DNA from: Acidobacteriota bacterium
Lineage (GTDB): Bacteria; Acidobacteriota; Blastocatellia; Pyrinomonadales; Pyrinomonadaceae
Length of the DNA: 10,955 nucleotides
Assembly: GCA_023391155.1 (NCBI GenBank)
Contig: JAEWBM010000202.1
Coordinates: 1 to 10,955, forward strand
Reading direction: 5' to 3'
Shown: positions 5,052 to 10,955 of the stretch, piece after piece
How positions within the stretch are numbered: position 1 is the first letter of the stretch
Layout of the letters: each line of letters opens with the position of its first letter
The notes under the pieces: model-generated
Database searches by the model: none
The model's input: only the letters and a program-made list of their open reading frames with translations
Told to the model about the DNA's origin: nothing
Program-made: the position numbers and the translations under genes

Positions 5052-7499
5052 ATGTCGAATACCACCTCTTCGATCTTCGCGTCTCTGCGTCTTTGCGGGA
5101 TATTCCTGGCCCTGACGCTCACAGCGATCTCTCAGGTCCCCGCTCCCAAGGACGTCCTCGGCTTCACACCCGGCGACGATCGCAAGCTCGCGAGCTGGGC
5201 ACAGGTCGTTGACTACTTCAAAAAGCTAGACGCCGCCAGCGACCGTATGACCTTCGAAGAGATCGGCAAAACTACGATGGGCGCCCCGTTCGTCTACGCG
5301 GCCATCAGCAGCCCTGAGAACCTGAAGCAACTCGACAAATACCGCGAGATCAACGACAAACTCGCCGATCCTCGAACCATCGCAGGCGGAAACCCGACCG
5401 GTAGGGAGGGTGTATCTTCTCGCGACGCCGCAGCGAAGAAACTCATCGCCGAAGGCAAGACCATCGTCCTCATCACCTTCGGCATCCACTCCACCGAGGT
5501 CGGTTCTACACTGTCGAGCATGCTCATCGCTCACAAACTCCTCAGCGCCCAAGACGCCCAGACCAAAAAGATCCTCGACAACACCATCATCCTCATGGTC
5601 CCGAGTCTTAACCCCGACGGCGTCGATATCGTCAAGAATTGGTACGACAAAACGCTCGGCACTCCCTACGAAGGCACCTCGCCGCCCGAGCTTTATCACA
5701 AATATGTTGGCCCCGATAACAACCGCGACTGGTACGCATTTACCCAGGTCGAGACCCAGCTAACCGTCGACAAGATCCACAACGTCTGGCACCCCCAGAT
5801 CGTCCTCGACGTCCACCAACAGGGCACCCACGGCGCACGCCAGTTCCTGCCGCCCTATATGGACCCGGTCGAGCCCAACGTCCCCAAGCAGATCGTCGAT
5901 GGCTACACCGAGCTCGGCCTCTGGATGGCCGCCGATCTCCGCAAAAAAGGCCTTCAGGGCCTGACCACCGGCACCACCTACGACGCATGGACGCCGGCCC
6001 GCGCCTATTCCCACTACCACGGCGGAGTCCGCATCCTTAGCGAAACCGCCTCCGCACGCCTCGCCTCGCCCATCACCGTCAAGGCCGACGAGCTCCGCGG
6101 CGGCCGCGGCGTCAACCCCCACAAAGACGACGCCAACAACGGCCCCGCCTGGAAAGGCGGCGAATGGCGCCTCCGCGACATCACCGACTACATGACCGCC
6201 ACCGCCTTTAGTTTGTTAGATCATGCGGCAAGCAACCGCGAGAAATGGCTGAAGAATTTTTACGAGATCGGGAAGGAGGCTGTACGGCCGAGGAAGGATG
6301 GGGAACTAAATGCCTTTATCCTGCCTTATCCTGAGGAGGTGGGGCCCGGTGTCATGGGAGAAGATTATTACCGGAGAAGCGAACTTCTTCAAATTCTAGA
6401 ACGGGCGGGAGTTGAGACCTACGAGAGCAAAGAAGTTGCCTCAAGGAATGTTCAAATACCCGAGGGAGCTACGGTTGTTCCCATGTCGCAACCATATGGC
6501 GGTTTTGCAAAGGCTCTACTGGAGAATCAAACTTATCCGAAATTGTTGGACTCGAGTGGGCATCCGATAGCGCCCTATGATGTAACCGCTCATACTTTAC
6601 CCCTTTTGATGGATGTAAATGTAAAGCCCGTTTACGGACTTTTCAAGAAGACTAAAGGCCTAAGTTCAGGGGCGGGGCGTGGTTGTGGAGTCAGTGGTCA
6701 TGGGATGGGAGGTATCCCCAATAACGCACTCTATCAGTCAGACGTACCATCGATGGATGAAGGCTGGACCCGTTGGGTTTTTGAGCGACAGTTTGATCAA
6801 GACTGTACGACCTTCGTTGGTACAACAACGGATGATGATATCCGATCTGGAACATTTGCGAATAAATCGGTGATCTTCCCCGACCAATCGCCCAACCAGA
6901 TCCTCAACGGCTACGCCAAGGGCTCGATGCCCGATGAATACACAGGCGGCGTCGGCAAAGAGGGCGTCGAAAACCTGAAGAAGTTCGTAGAGGCGGGCGG
7001 CACGCTCGTCTTCCTCAACCGTTCGTCCAACTTCGCCATCCAGCACTTCAACCTCCCTATCAAAGACATCACCCAGGGCCTAAACCGCCGCGACTTCTAC
7101 ATCCCCGGCTCCATCCTCCGCACCGAGCTCGACACCACCCACCCCATCGCCGATGGAATGCCTGCCCAGTCCATCGCCTGGTTCGAACAATCGCCCGTTT
7201 TCGAGATCTCCTATCCGGGCGGAAACGCGAGTGTTAACGAGCGTGCTGATGGGGCTCCCGAGGGCACGCTCCCTAACGGTCGCGTTTCTGCCCGTGTCAT
7301 TGCGAGCTACCCCAAAGACCCCTCCAAGATCCTCCTCTCCGGCTGGGCACTCGGCCAGGAAAAGATCGCCGGCAAGGCCGCGCTCGTCGAGGTCAACTAC
7401 GGCAAAGGCCGCATCGTCCTCTTCGGCTTCCGGCCTCAATACCGCGGCCAGAGCCTGGCAACCTTCCCGCTGCTCTTTAACTCGATAAGCGGGAATTAG
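5052..7499 (+). CDS. Secreted M14-family zinc metallopeptidase with C-terminal GATase-like domain
   Basis: An 815-residue protein from the ATG at 5052. Residues 1-28 are a signal peptide (hydrophobic core GIFLALTLTA, likely cleavage after AIS), so it should act in the periplasm or outside. The catalytic domain covers about residues 40-390 and all key M14 residues are visible: zinc ligands H146 and E149 in GIHSTEV, H255 in LDVHQQG, substrate-binding NNRD (223-226), and a candidate catalytic glutamate E331 in RILSETAS. NPDG at 187-190 is also typical. The C-terminal part (about 560-815) resembles the GATase1-like domain seen in large secreted M14 proteins, with SMDEGWTRWVFE (567-578), IFPDQSPN, EAGGTLVFLN and GRIVLFGFRPQ. 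Oddities: repeat-derived segments at residues about 112-121 and 723-747, and a block with foreign codon usage (residues about 386-607). It is probably a carboxypeptidase; the substrate is unknown. Confidence 0.9.
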   Translation: MSNTTSSIFASLRLCGIFLALTLTAISQVPAPKDVLGFTPGDDRKLASWAQVVDYFKKLDAASDRMTFEEIGKTTMGAPFVYAAISSPENLKQLDKYREINDKLADPRTIAGGNPTGREGVSSRDAAAKKLIAEGKTIVLITFGIHSTEVGSTLSSMLIAHKLLSAQDAQTKKILDNTIILMVPSLNPDGVDIVKNWYDKTLGTPYEGTSPPELYHKYVGPDNNRDWYAFTQVETQLTVDKIHNVWHPQIVLDVHQQGTHGARQFLPPYMDPVEPNVPKQIVDGYTELGLWMAADLRKKGLQGLTTGTTYDAWTPARAYSHYHGGVRILSETASARLASPITVKADELRGGRGVNPHKDDANNGPAWKGGEWRLRDITDYMTATAFSLLDHAASNREKWLKNFYEIGKEAVRPRKDGELNAFILPYPEEVGPGVMGEDYYRRSELLQILERAGVETYESKEVASRNVQIPEGATVVPMSQPYGGFAKALLENQTYPKLLDSSGHPIAPYDVTAHTLPLLMDVNVKPVYGLFKKTKGLSSGAGRGCGVSGHGMGGIPNNALYQSDVPSMDEGWTRWVFERQFDQDCTTFVGTTTDDDIRSGTFANKSVIFPDQSPNQILNGYAKGSMPDEYTGGVGKEGVENLKKFVEAGGTLVFLNRSSNFAIQHFNLPIKDITQGLNRRDFYIPGSILRTELDTTHPIADGMPAQSIAWFEQSPVFEISYPGGNASVNERADGAPEGTLPNGRVSARVIASYPKDPSKILLSGWALGQEKIAGKAALVEVNYGKGRIVLFGFRPQYRGQSLATFPLLFNSISGN
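5075..5099 (+). repeat. Short internal repeat of GCGTCT type in the signal-peptide region
   Basis: The stretch contains TCGCGTCTCTGCGTCTTTGCG, i.e. three near-repeats about 8-9 bp apart, and encodes part of the M14 signal peptide (FASLRLCG). I recall similar strings as dispersed intergenic repeats in environmental bacterial genomes, but only one copy is in this window, so this is a weak call. Confidence 0.3.
5385..5414 (+). repeat. Single palindromic-repeat copy (variant B) inside the M14 gene, in frame
   Basis: GGCGGAAACCCGACC continuing to GGTAGGGAGGGTG shares the GGC-GAAAC start, the central TA and the GAGSGTG end with the array units, and matches the right half of the inverted pair at 7262-7293 still better. 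It encodes about GGNPTGREGV (residues 112-121) between DPRT and AAAKKLIAEGK. In the homologues I recall, the loop here is shorter and runs straight from ADPR to the helix before the HxxE strand, so this looks like an in-frame insertion. Confidence 0.6.
6207..6872 (+). other. Block of different codon usage inside the M14 gene
   Basis: Both flanks use C-ending codons almost throughout (CGC, CTC, ATC, GCC). From about 6207 (TTT AGT TTG TTA) to about 6872 the same frame uses TTG, TTA, CTA, GGG, GTA, TTT and the arginine codons AGG (6291, 6444) and AGA (6375), and is visibly more AT-rich. From about 6873 (ATC TTC CCC GAC) the C-ending usage returns at once. The frame stays open and the family motifs continue, so the block is coding and homologous. 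Boundaries are accurate to about 20-30 bp by eye. Confidence 0.65.
7217..7293 (+). repeat. Inverted pair of palindromic repeats inside the M14 gene, in frame
   Basis: The left copy (7217-7246, GGGCGGAAACGCGAG then TGTTAACGAGCGTGC) is of the array type. The right copy (7262-7293, GGGCACGCTCCCTAACG then GTCGCGTTTCTGCCC) is an inverted copy of variant B. The two arms match at 25 of 30 positions around a 15-nt spacer, so the DNA or mRNA can form a long hairpin. They encode GGNASVNERADG and GTLPNGRVSA (residues about 723-747), which appear as an extra segment between VFEISYP and RVIASYPKD. Confidence 0.8.
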
Positions 7500-7526
7500 C
7501 CACGGATTACACGGATTACACAGATA
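7497..7526 (+). repeat. Left inverted repeat of the GxxExxY unit
   Basis: It reads TAGCCACGGATTACACGG and goes on to ATTACACAGATA. Within it CACGGATTA/CACGGATTACA is itself a tandem near-duplication with a 9-bp period (CACGGATTA at 7501 or so, then ACGGATTAC). The M14 stop TAG (7497-7499) is its first codon-sized piece. Confidence 0.65.
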
Positions 7527-7543
7527 TTTTTTCTTCACAGAGT

Positions 7544-7921
7544 ATGCTGAATGAAAAGTTCCTCTACAAAGACCTCTCATATAAGCTCGTCGGCCTCGCG
7601 ATGCAGGCTCACACGGAGTTGGGCTACGGCTTTCTCGAAAAGGTCTACGAAAATGCGCTGATGGTGCTGTTTCGCGAAAACGGTATTTCCGCATTTCAGC
7701 AGGCTTCCATCCCCGTCCATTTTCACGGGCAGGTCGTCGGCGATTACTTCGCGGACATCTTGGTTGAGAACTCGGTCATTCTCGAGCTCAAAGCCGCTGA
7801 CAAACTCCATGACATCCACCGGGCTCAAACACTGAATTACCTCAAGGCAACAAATTTCCGCGTAGCCTATCTCCTAAACTTCGGCAAGCGCAAACTAGAA
7901 TACGAACGCTTTGTCCTATGA
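7544..7921 (+). CDS. GxxExxY protein (PD-(D/E)XK nuclease-like family)
   Basis: A 125-residue protein of usual family length. The naming motif is GFLEKVY at residues 29-35 in a helix (ELGYGFLEKVYENAL). The core of the PD-(D/E)XK fold follows: D71 in DYFADILVENS, then E81 and K83 in VILELKA, and Q95 in AQTLNYLKAT, so the putative metal-binding residues are all present. Such proteins are widespread in environmental bacteria, often in several copies per genome, and have no established function; nuclease activity is inferred from the fold. The ATG at 7544 has only a weak AGAG in front. It lies 44 nt after the M14 stop and inside the inverted repeats, which suggests it moves as a unit and is not functionally tied to the peptidase. 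Signals such as signal peptide or membrane helices are absent. Confidence 0.88.
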   Translation: MLNEKFLYKDLSYKLVGLAMQAHTELGYGFLEKVYENALMVLFRENGISAFQQASIPVHFHGQVVGDYFADILVENSVILELKAADKLHDIHRAQTLNYLKATNFRVAYLLNFGKRKLEYERFVL

Positions 7922-7973
7922 TCAGCCAGAGAAAAACGACCCCCGAAAGATCATCTTCTCCTGTCTATCTCTT

Positions 7974-8003
7974 TATCTGAGTTATCCGTGTAATCTGTGG
8001 CTG
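7974..8003 (-). repeat. Right inverted repeat of the GxxExxY unit
   Basis: On the plus strand it reads TATCTGAGTTATCCGTG then TAATCTGTGGCTG. On the minus strand it matches the left arm at 26 of 30 positions. It begins 52 nt after the GxxExxY stop; the bases between show no further gene. Confidence 0.65.
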
Positions 8004-8121
8004 ACAAATACGAGCCGCGCCCTCCCCTGGCCGCAAGTCAACAATATTCGTGGCTAAAAATTTCCTTTCATTGTAGAATGTCCGCAATCGCCAATTCGAC
8101 GCCCGGAGCAAAACCTAACTC

Positions 8122-8667
8122 ATGGATCTCTTTACAAGTATGAACCTGGTAATGATCTTCGCCATTATCGGCGGGGTCGGTTTCATCTTCCTGCTCGTTT
8201 CGCTCGTGCTCGGCGACATCTTTGAGATGTTTGGCGGCGATGCCGATCTTGGCGGTGCCGACGGCACGGATTTCGGGCTTTTCGACAGCCGCGTCATTGC
8301 AGTCTTCATAACCGCATTCGGCGGCTTTGGACTCATTGCCGCGTGGGCAGGTTTCGGCACGGTGCCCAGCTCGCTTTCGGGATTGCTCGGGGGCGTCATC
8401 TTCGGCGGCATCGTCTCGGCCTTTGGCCGGTTTTTGGTCAGCCAACAGGCGTCGAGTTCCGTCACCGATGACGACCTCATCGGCCGCACCGCCCAGGTCA
8501 CCGTTTCGATCAAACCCGGCACACTCGGCCAGATCACCACCCGCATCGGCGACGAACGCGTTGAGAAACTCGCCCGCACCGCGAGCGGCGACGAGATCAA
8601 GCCCGGGGCAATAGTGAAGATCGCCGCCATCGCCGGAGACTCCGTGATTGTGGAAGCTGCCGAGTGA
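8122..8667 (+). CDS. NfeD-like membrane protein (short form, flotillin partner)
   Basis: A 181-residue protein with three probable membrane helices (about residues 8-30, 56-78 and 86-108) and a C-terminal soluble domain (about 117-181). The latter starts DDLIGRTAQVTVSIKPG, with G-DEIKPGAIVKIAAIAGDSVIVE, the five-stranded OB fold typical of NfeD proteins. The long NfeD type carries an N-terminal ClpP-like serine protease; that part is absent, so this is the truncated form that accompanies flotillin, as YuaF does YuaG in Bacillus. Such proteins sit in the cytoplasmic membrane and are thought to support membrane microdomains. The stop is 24 nt before the flotillin ATG, so the two genes form an operon. 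GGAG at 8105-8108 lies 13 nt before the ATG, a longer spacing than usual. TAGAAT at 8074-8079 is a possible -10 box, but I see no convincing -35. Confidence 0.85.
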   Translation: MDLFTSMNLVMIFAIIGGVGFIFLLVSLVLGDIFEMFGGDADLGGADGTDFGLFDSRVIAVFITAFGGFGLIAAWAGFGTVPSSLSGLLGGVIFGGIVSAFGRFLVSQQASSSVTDDDLIGRTAQVTVSIKPGTLGQITTRIGDERVEKLARTASGDEIKPGAIVKIAAIAGDSVIVEAAE

Positions 8668-8681
8668 TCGGCGTTTTTTTT

Positions 8682-8686
8682 GAGGT
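8682..8686 (+). promoter_or_regulatory. Strong ribosome binding site of the flotillin gene
   Basis: GAGGT follows a run of eight T in the 24-nt intergenic gap and lies 5-6 nt before the ATG at 8692. It fixes the start and, with the short gap, supports translation from a shared nfeD-flotillin mRNA. Confidence 0.8.
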
Positions 8687-8691
8687 AAACA

Positions 8692-10371
8692 ATGCAAGTC
8701 TTATTCGACAACTCGACCCTGCTCATCCCCATCGTTGTTCTCGTCATCGTTATCGCCGCGATCATCGCGATAATGCTGATCAGCCGAAACTACATCAAGG
8801 TTTCGCCGAATCAGGCGGCCGTCATCTCGGGCCGTCGTCGGAAGCTCGCTGACGGCTCTTCCGTCGGCTACCGCCTGGTTCGCGGGGGTGCAACGCTGGT
8901 CTTCCCTTTTCTCGAAAAGGTCGAGTACCTCAACCTCAATGTCATAACCGTGCCGCTCGCCACCTCGCGGGCATATACGGTCCAGGGCGTTCCCGTGTCG
9001 GTCAAGGCCGTCGCAAACGTTAAGATCAAGGGCGATGACGCCAGCCTCCGTGCCGCCGCCGAACGCTTTCTCGGAATGCCGCAGCAGGAGTTCCACCGGC
9101 TCATCTTCCAAACACTCGAGGGCCACCTTCGCGCAATTCTCGGCACGCTTACGGTTGAAGAGATCAACAACGACCGCCTAAGCTTTGCTCAAAAGCTCAC
9201 CACCGAGGCAGCCGGCGACCTTGAAAAAATGGGCATCGGCATGGATGCCCTTACAATTCAAGAGATCTCTGACGAAGAGGGCTATCTCGACGCTCTCGGC
9301 AAACGCCGAACCGCCGAGGTTAAACGCGATGCCGAGATCGGCCAGGCCGAAGCAAACCGCGACTCCAAGATCAAGGCTTCGCTCGCCCTTCAAGAGGGCG
9401 AAAAGGTCCGCCTTGAAACCGAGGCTCAGATAGCCCAATCAAACCGCGAGACCGAGATCCAGAAGGCACAGGTCCAAGCACAGATCGAGGCCGAGCGAGC
9501 CAAGGCCAATCAGGCCGGCCCGCTCGCAGACGCCCGCGCGCAGCAAGAGGTCACCGCTGAAGAGGTCCGCATCGAACGCATCCGCACTCAGGAACAGATC
9601 TCCGTACAGGAGCAAGAGGTCCTGCGTAAAGAGAAGGAACTCGAGGCAACCGTCGTCAAACACGCCGAGGCCGACCGCCGTGCCGCCGTGCTCCGAGCTC
9701 AAGGTCTTCAGGAGGCTGCCATTCTTGAGGCCGAAGGCCGTAAGCAGGCACAGATAGCCATCGCCGAGGCTGACGCGAAAACGCTTGAGCGCGAGGGCCA
9801 GGGCCGAGCCGCCGCCGTCGCCGCCGAGGGTAAGGCAGAAGCAGAAAAGATACGCGCCGTCGGACTTGCTGAAGCCGAAAAGCTGGAAGCCAAGGGACTT
9901 GCCGAGGCAAAAGCTATAGAGGCTCAGGGCCTTGCGGAGGCTGCCGCTATCAAGGAAAAGGCCGCGGCATGGCGCGAATTCAACGACGCCGCCAGGCTCC
10001 AGACCATTCTCGAAAAACTACCCTCGATCATCGAATCGTCCGCACCGGTCTTCCAGGCCGTCTCAGAACCGCTCGGCAAGATCGACAAGATCGTCATGAT
10101 CGACCAGGGTGGAAACGGCAACGGCAATGGCGACGGGCACCAGAGCGGCATCAACCGCTTCGCACAGACCGGCCCGACCGTCATCTTCTCCCTGCTTCAG
10201 CAGCTCCAGGCCCTCGGCCTCAACTGGCCCGAGGTGCTGGCTCAACTCGGTATTGAGCAAAACGGCAAATCAGGAGAGAAGCCCATTACGCCGGTCGTTG
10301 AGACCCCGGTGAAACCGCCGACTCAGCAGACGCCGCATGCACCGGATCCGCCGGTCCTCGAGAACCAGTGA
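8692..10371 (+). CDS. Flotillin / SPFH-domain protein
   Basis: A 559-residue protein. Residues about 9-31 form one N-terminal membrane helix (LLIPIVVLVIVIAAIIAIML). The SPFH domain follows (about 33-200), with YIKVSPNQAAVISGRRRK, RLVRGGATLVFPFLEKVEYL, and GIGMDALTIQEISDEEGYL at its end. A long coiled coil (about 205-425) is rich in Glu, Ala, Lys and Gln, and its last part is built of 11-residue repeats. Then come a loop GGNGNGNGDGHQSG (473-486), a hydrophobic helix IFSLLQQLQALGL and a proline-rich tail (530-559). Flotillins assemble into oligomeric rings or cages on the membrane and organise protein complexes. It pairs with the NfeD-like protein upstream. The proline-rich tail is not something I expect in the core family. 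A terminator follows directly, so the operon ends here. Confidence 0.93.
   Translation: MQVLFDNSTLLIPIVVLVIVIAAIIAIMLISRNYIKVSPNQAAVISGRRRKLADGSSVGYRLVRGGATLVFPFLEKVEYLNLNVITVPLATSRAYTVQGVPVSVKAVANVKIKGDDASLRAAAERFLGMPQQEFHRLIFQTLEGHLRAILGTLTVEEINNDRLSFAQKLTTEAAGDLEKMGIGMDALTIQEISDEEGYLDALGKRRTAEVKRDAEIGQAEANRDSKIKASLALQEGEKVRLETEAQIAQSNRETEIQKAQVQAQIEAERAKANQAGPLADARAQQEVTAEEVRIERIRTQEQISVQEQEVLRKEKELEATVVKHAEADRRAAVLRAQGLQEAAILEAEGRKQAQIAIAEADAKTLEREGQGRAAAVAAEGKAEAEKIRAVGLAEAEKLEAKGLAEAKAIEAQGLAEAAAIKEKAAAWREFNDAARLQTILEKLPSIIESSAPVFQAVSEPLGKIDKIVMIDQGGNGNGNGDGHQSGINRFAQTGPTVIFSLLQQLQALGLNWPEVLAQLGIEQNGKSGEKPITPVVETPVKPPTQQTPHAPDPPVLENQ
9829..9960 (+). repeat. Four 11-residue (33-bp) repeats in the flotillin coiled coil
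   Basis: Residues 380-423 read GKAEAEKIRAV, GLAEAEKLEAK, GLAEAKAIEAQ, GLAEAAAIKEK. Hendecad periodicity fits the right-handed coiled coils of SPFH assemblies. Earlier glycines at residues 338, 349 and 371 are in nearly the same register. The repeated DNA is diverged at third positions, so the repeat is kept by protein selection and is not a recent duplication. Confidence 0.75.
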
Positions 10372-10372
10372 T

Positions 10373-10401
10373 TTCGTGCCTGAACGGGCCGGAAGTTTTT
10401 T
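10373..10401 (+). terminator. Probable terminator after the flotillin gene
   Basis: TTCGTGCC (10373-10380) and GGCCGGAA (10387-10394) pair at six of eight positions with a 2 x 2 internal mismatch and a 6-nt loop, followed after one G by six T (10396-10401). It begins 1 nt after the flotillin stop. The imperfect stem makes strength uncertain. Confidence 0.45.
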
Positions 10402-10467
10402 GCTCCCAATACGCCGCTCCACGGGTTCATTTAACGGTTACAGCGTGTTAGTCTCTTTTCTTCGCCA

Positions 10468-10955
10468 ATGAACGAAAAGATCAGCAAAACACGCCTTGAT
10501 AGCGGCCTGACAATTTTGACGGATACGATGCCGGGCGTCCGCTCGGTCACCGTCGGCTTTTTCTTTCGTGTCGGTTCGCGGAACGAGCCGAACGAGCTAA
10601 ACGGCATTACCCACTTTATCGAGCACTCTGTATTCAAGGGCACACGCCGTCGGACCGCAAAGCAGATCGCTTTTGAACAAGACCGCCTCGGCGGAAATCT
10701 CGACGCCTTCACCACCCACGAAGAAACCGGCTTTGCGGTAAAAGTTCTCGACGAACAGCTCCCCGCCGCGTTTGACCTGCTCGCCGATATCCTTACGTCA
10801 CCGCGGTTCGAGTCCGCCGACCTCATCAACGAGCAGCGCGTCATCATCGAAGAGATTAAGATGATGGACGACTCGCCCGAGGAATTGCTCGGCGAGCTCT
10901 TCTACGCCGACTTCTATCCCGATCACCCGCTTGGCCTTTCGATCGCCGGAACGCC
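10468..10955 (+). CDS. M16-family zinc protease, N-terminal part (cut by window edge)
   Basis: From the ATG at 10468 there are 162 codons open to the edge. The protein starts MNEKISKTRLDSGLTILTD, then VRSVTVGFFFRVGSRNEP, the first strands of an M16 domain. The inverted zinc motif HxxEH is intact as HFIEH at residues 49-53, and the third zinc ligand is E129 in VIIEEIKM, 76 residues after H53 as expected. LGGNLDAFTTHEETGF (74-89) is also typical. Family members (mitochondrial processing peptidase-like or pitrilysin-like) degrade or process peptides; whether this one is cytoplasmic or exported is unclear, but no signal peptide is visible. There is no clear Shine-Dalgarno sequence before the ATG. 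The terminator upstream suggests its own transcription unit; the 66 nt between terminator and start show no convincing promoter. Confidence 0.92.
   Translation, partial: MNEKISKTRLDSGLTILTDTMPGVRSVTVGFFFRVGSRNEPNELNGITHFIEHSVFKGTRRRTAKQIAFEQDRLGGNLDAFTTHEETGFAVKVLDEQLPAAFDLLADILTSPRFESADLINEQRVIIEEIKMMDDSPEELLGELFYADFYPDHPLGLSIAGT

Larger units (their letters stand above)
7497..8003. mobile_element. Putative cassette: GxxExxY gene between inverted repeats
   Basis: A 507-bp unit bounded by a 30-bp left arm (7497-7526) and a 30-bp right arm (7974-8003) that are inverted copies matching at 26 of 30 positions. The left arm contains CCACGGATTACACGG; the right arm, read on the minus strand, contains CCACAGATTACACGG. 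The only gene inside is the GxxExxY protein, which has a nuclease fold but is not a recognised transposase. No target-site duplication is obvious outside the arms. The left arm begins at the stop codon of the M14 gene. Mobility is inferred from architecture alone. Confidence 0.5.

Noticed and set aside
5226..5699. Minus-strand frame of 157 codons
   Set aside because: Antisense shadow of the M14 catalytic domain; it only looks gene-like because of C-ending codons on the other strand.
8068..8697. Minus-strand frames of over 200 codons over the NfeD-like gene
   Set aside because: Antisense to a gene with clear membrane helices and OB fold and an operon partner.
10372..10467. Promoter for the M16 protease
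   Set aside because: I looked for -35/-10 pairs in this gap and found none good enough to annotate.

Overview
The window looks like bacterial chromosome from an environmental lineage, most likely Acidobacteriota (Blastocatellia or Pyrinomonadales type). This is inferred from gene content (a secreted M14 metallopeptidase with a C-terminal extension, a pilin-like lipoprotein candidate, an NfeD-flotillin pair, a GxxExxY protein), from moderately high GC with C-ending codons, and from abundant short palindromic repeats. No rRNA, tRNA or other taxonomic marker is present, so the assignment is tentative.

Layout. Four genes read leftwards (1-4516): the N-terminal part of a Gfo/Idh/MocA oxidoreductase cut by the window edge, a PilZ-domain protein, an exported protein joining an NTF2-like region to a pilin-like C-terminal domain, and an OPT-family transporter. 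They do not form one simple operon. A hairpin with a T-run separates PilZ from the oxidoreductase. A second terminator overlaps a strong promoter between the OPT gene and the exported-protein gene. That promoter would start an RNA of about 124 nt whose first 47 nt contain two interleaved perfect stems (7 and 9 bp), as in an H-type pseudoknot. From about 4517 to 5051 lies a divergent intergenic region with a seven-unit tandem array of a 43-45 bp palindromic repeat and an unrelated 9-bp GATA-loop hairpin.

The rest reads rightwards: a secreted M14 metallopeptidase (5052-7499), a GxxExxY protein (7544-7921) inside a roughly 507-bp unit bounded by 30-bp imperfect inverted repeats, an NfeD-like membrane protein and a flotillin/SPFH protein that form a two-gene operon (8122-10371), a terminator, and the start of an M16 zinc protease with intact HxxEH (10468 to the edge).

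The main points of interest are: (i) the palindromic repeat family also occurs in frame inside the M14 gene, once alone and once as an inverted pair, adding peptide segments to the enzyme; (ii) the GxxExxY unit resembles a small mobile cassette; (iii) the pseudoknot-like leader begins at the predicted transcription start; (iv) a block of about 670 bp in the M14 gene has codon usage unlike both flanks, which suggests recombination or a chimera. The NfeD-flotillin pair is a known membrane-microdomain module; the other genes show no clear shared pathway.
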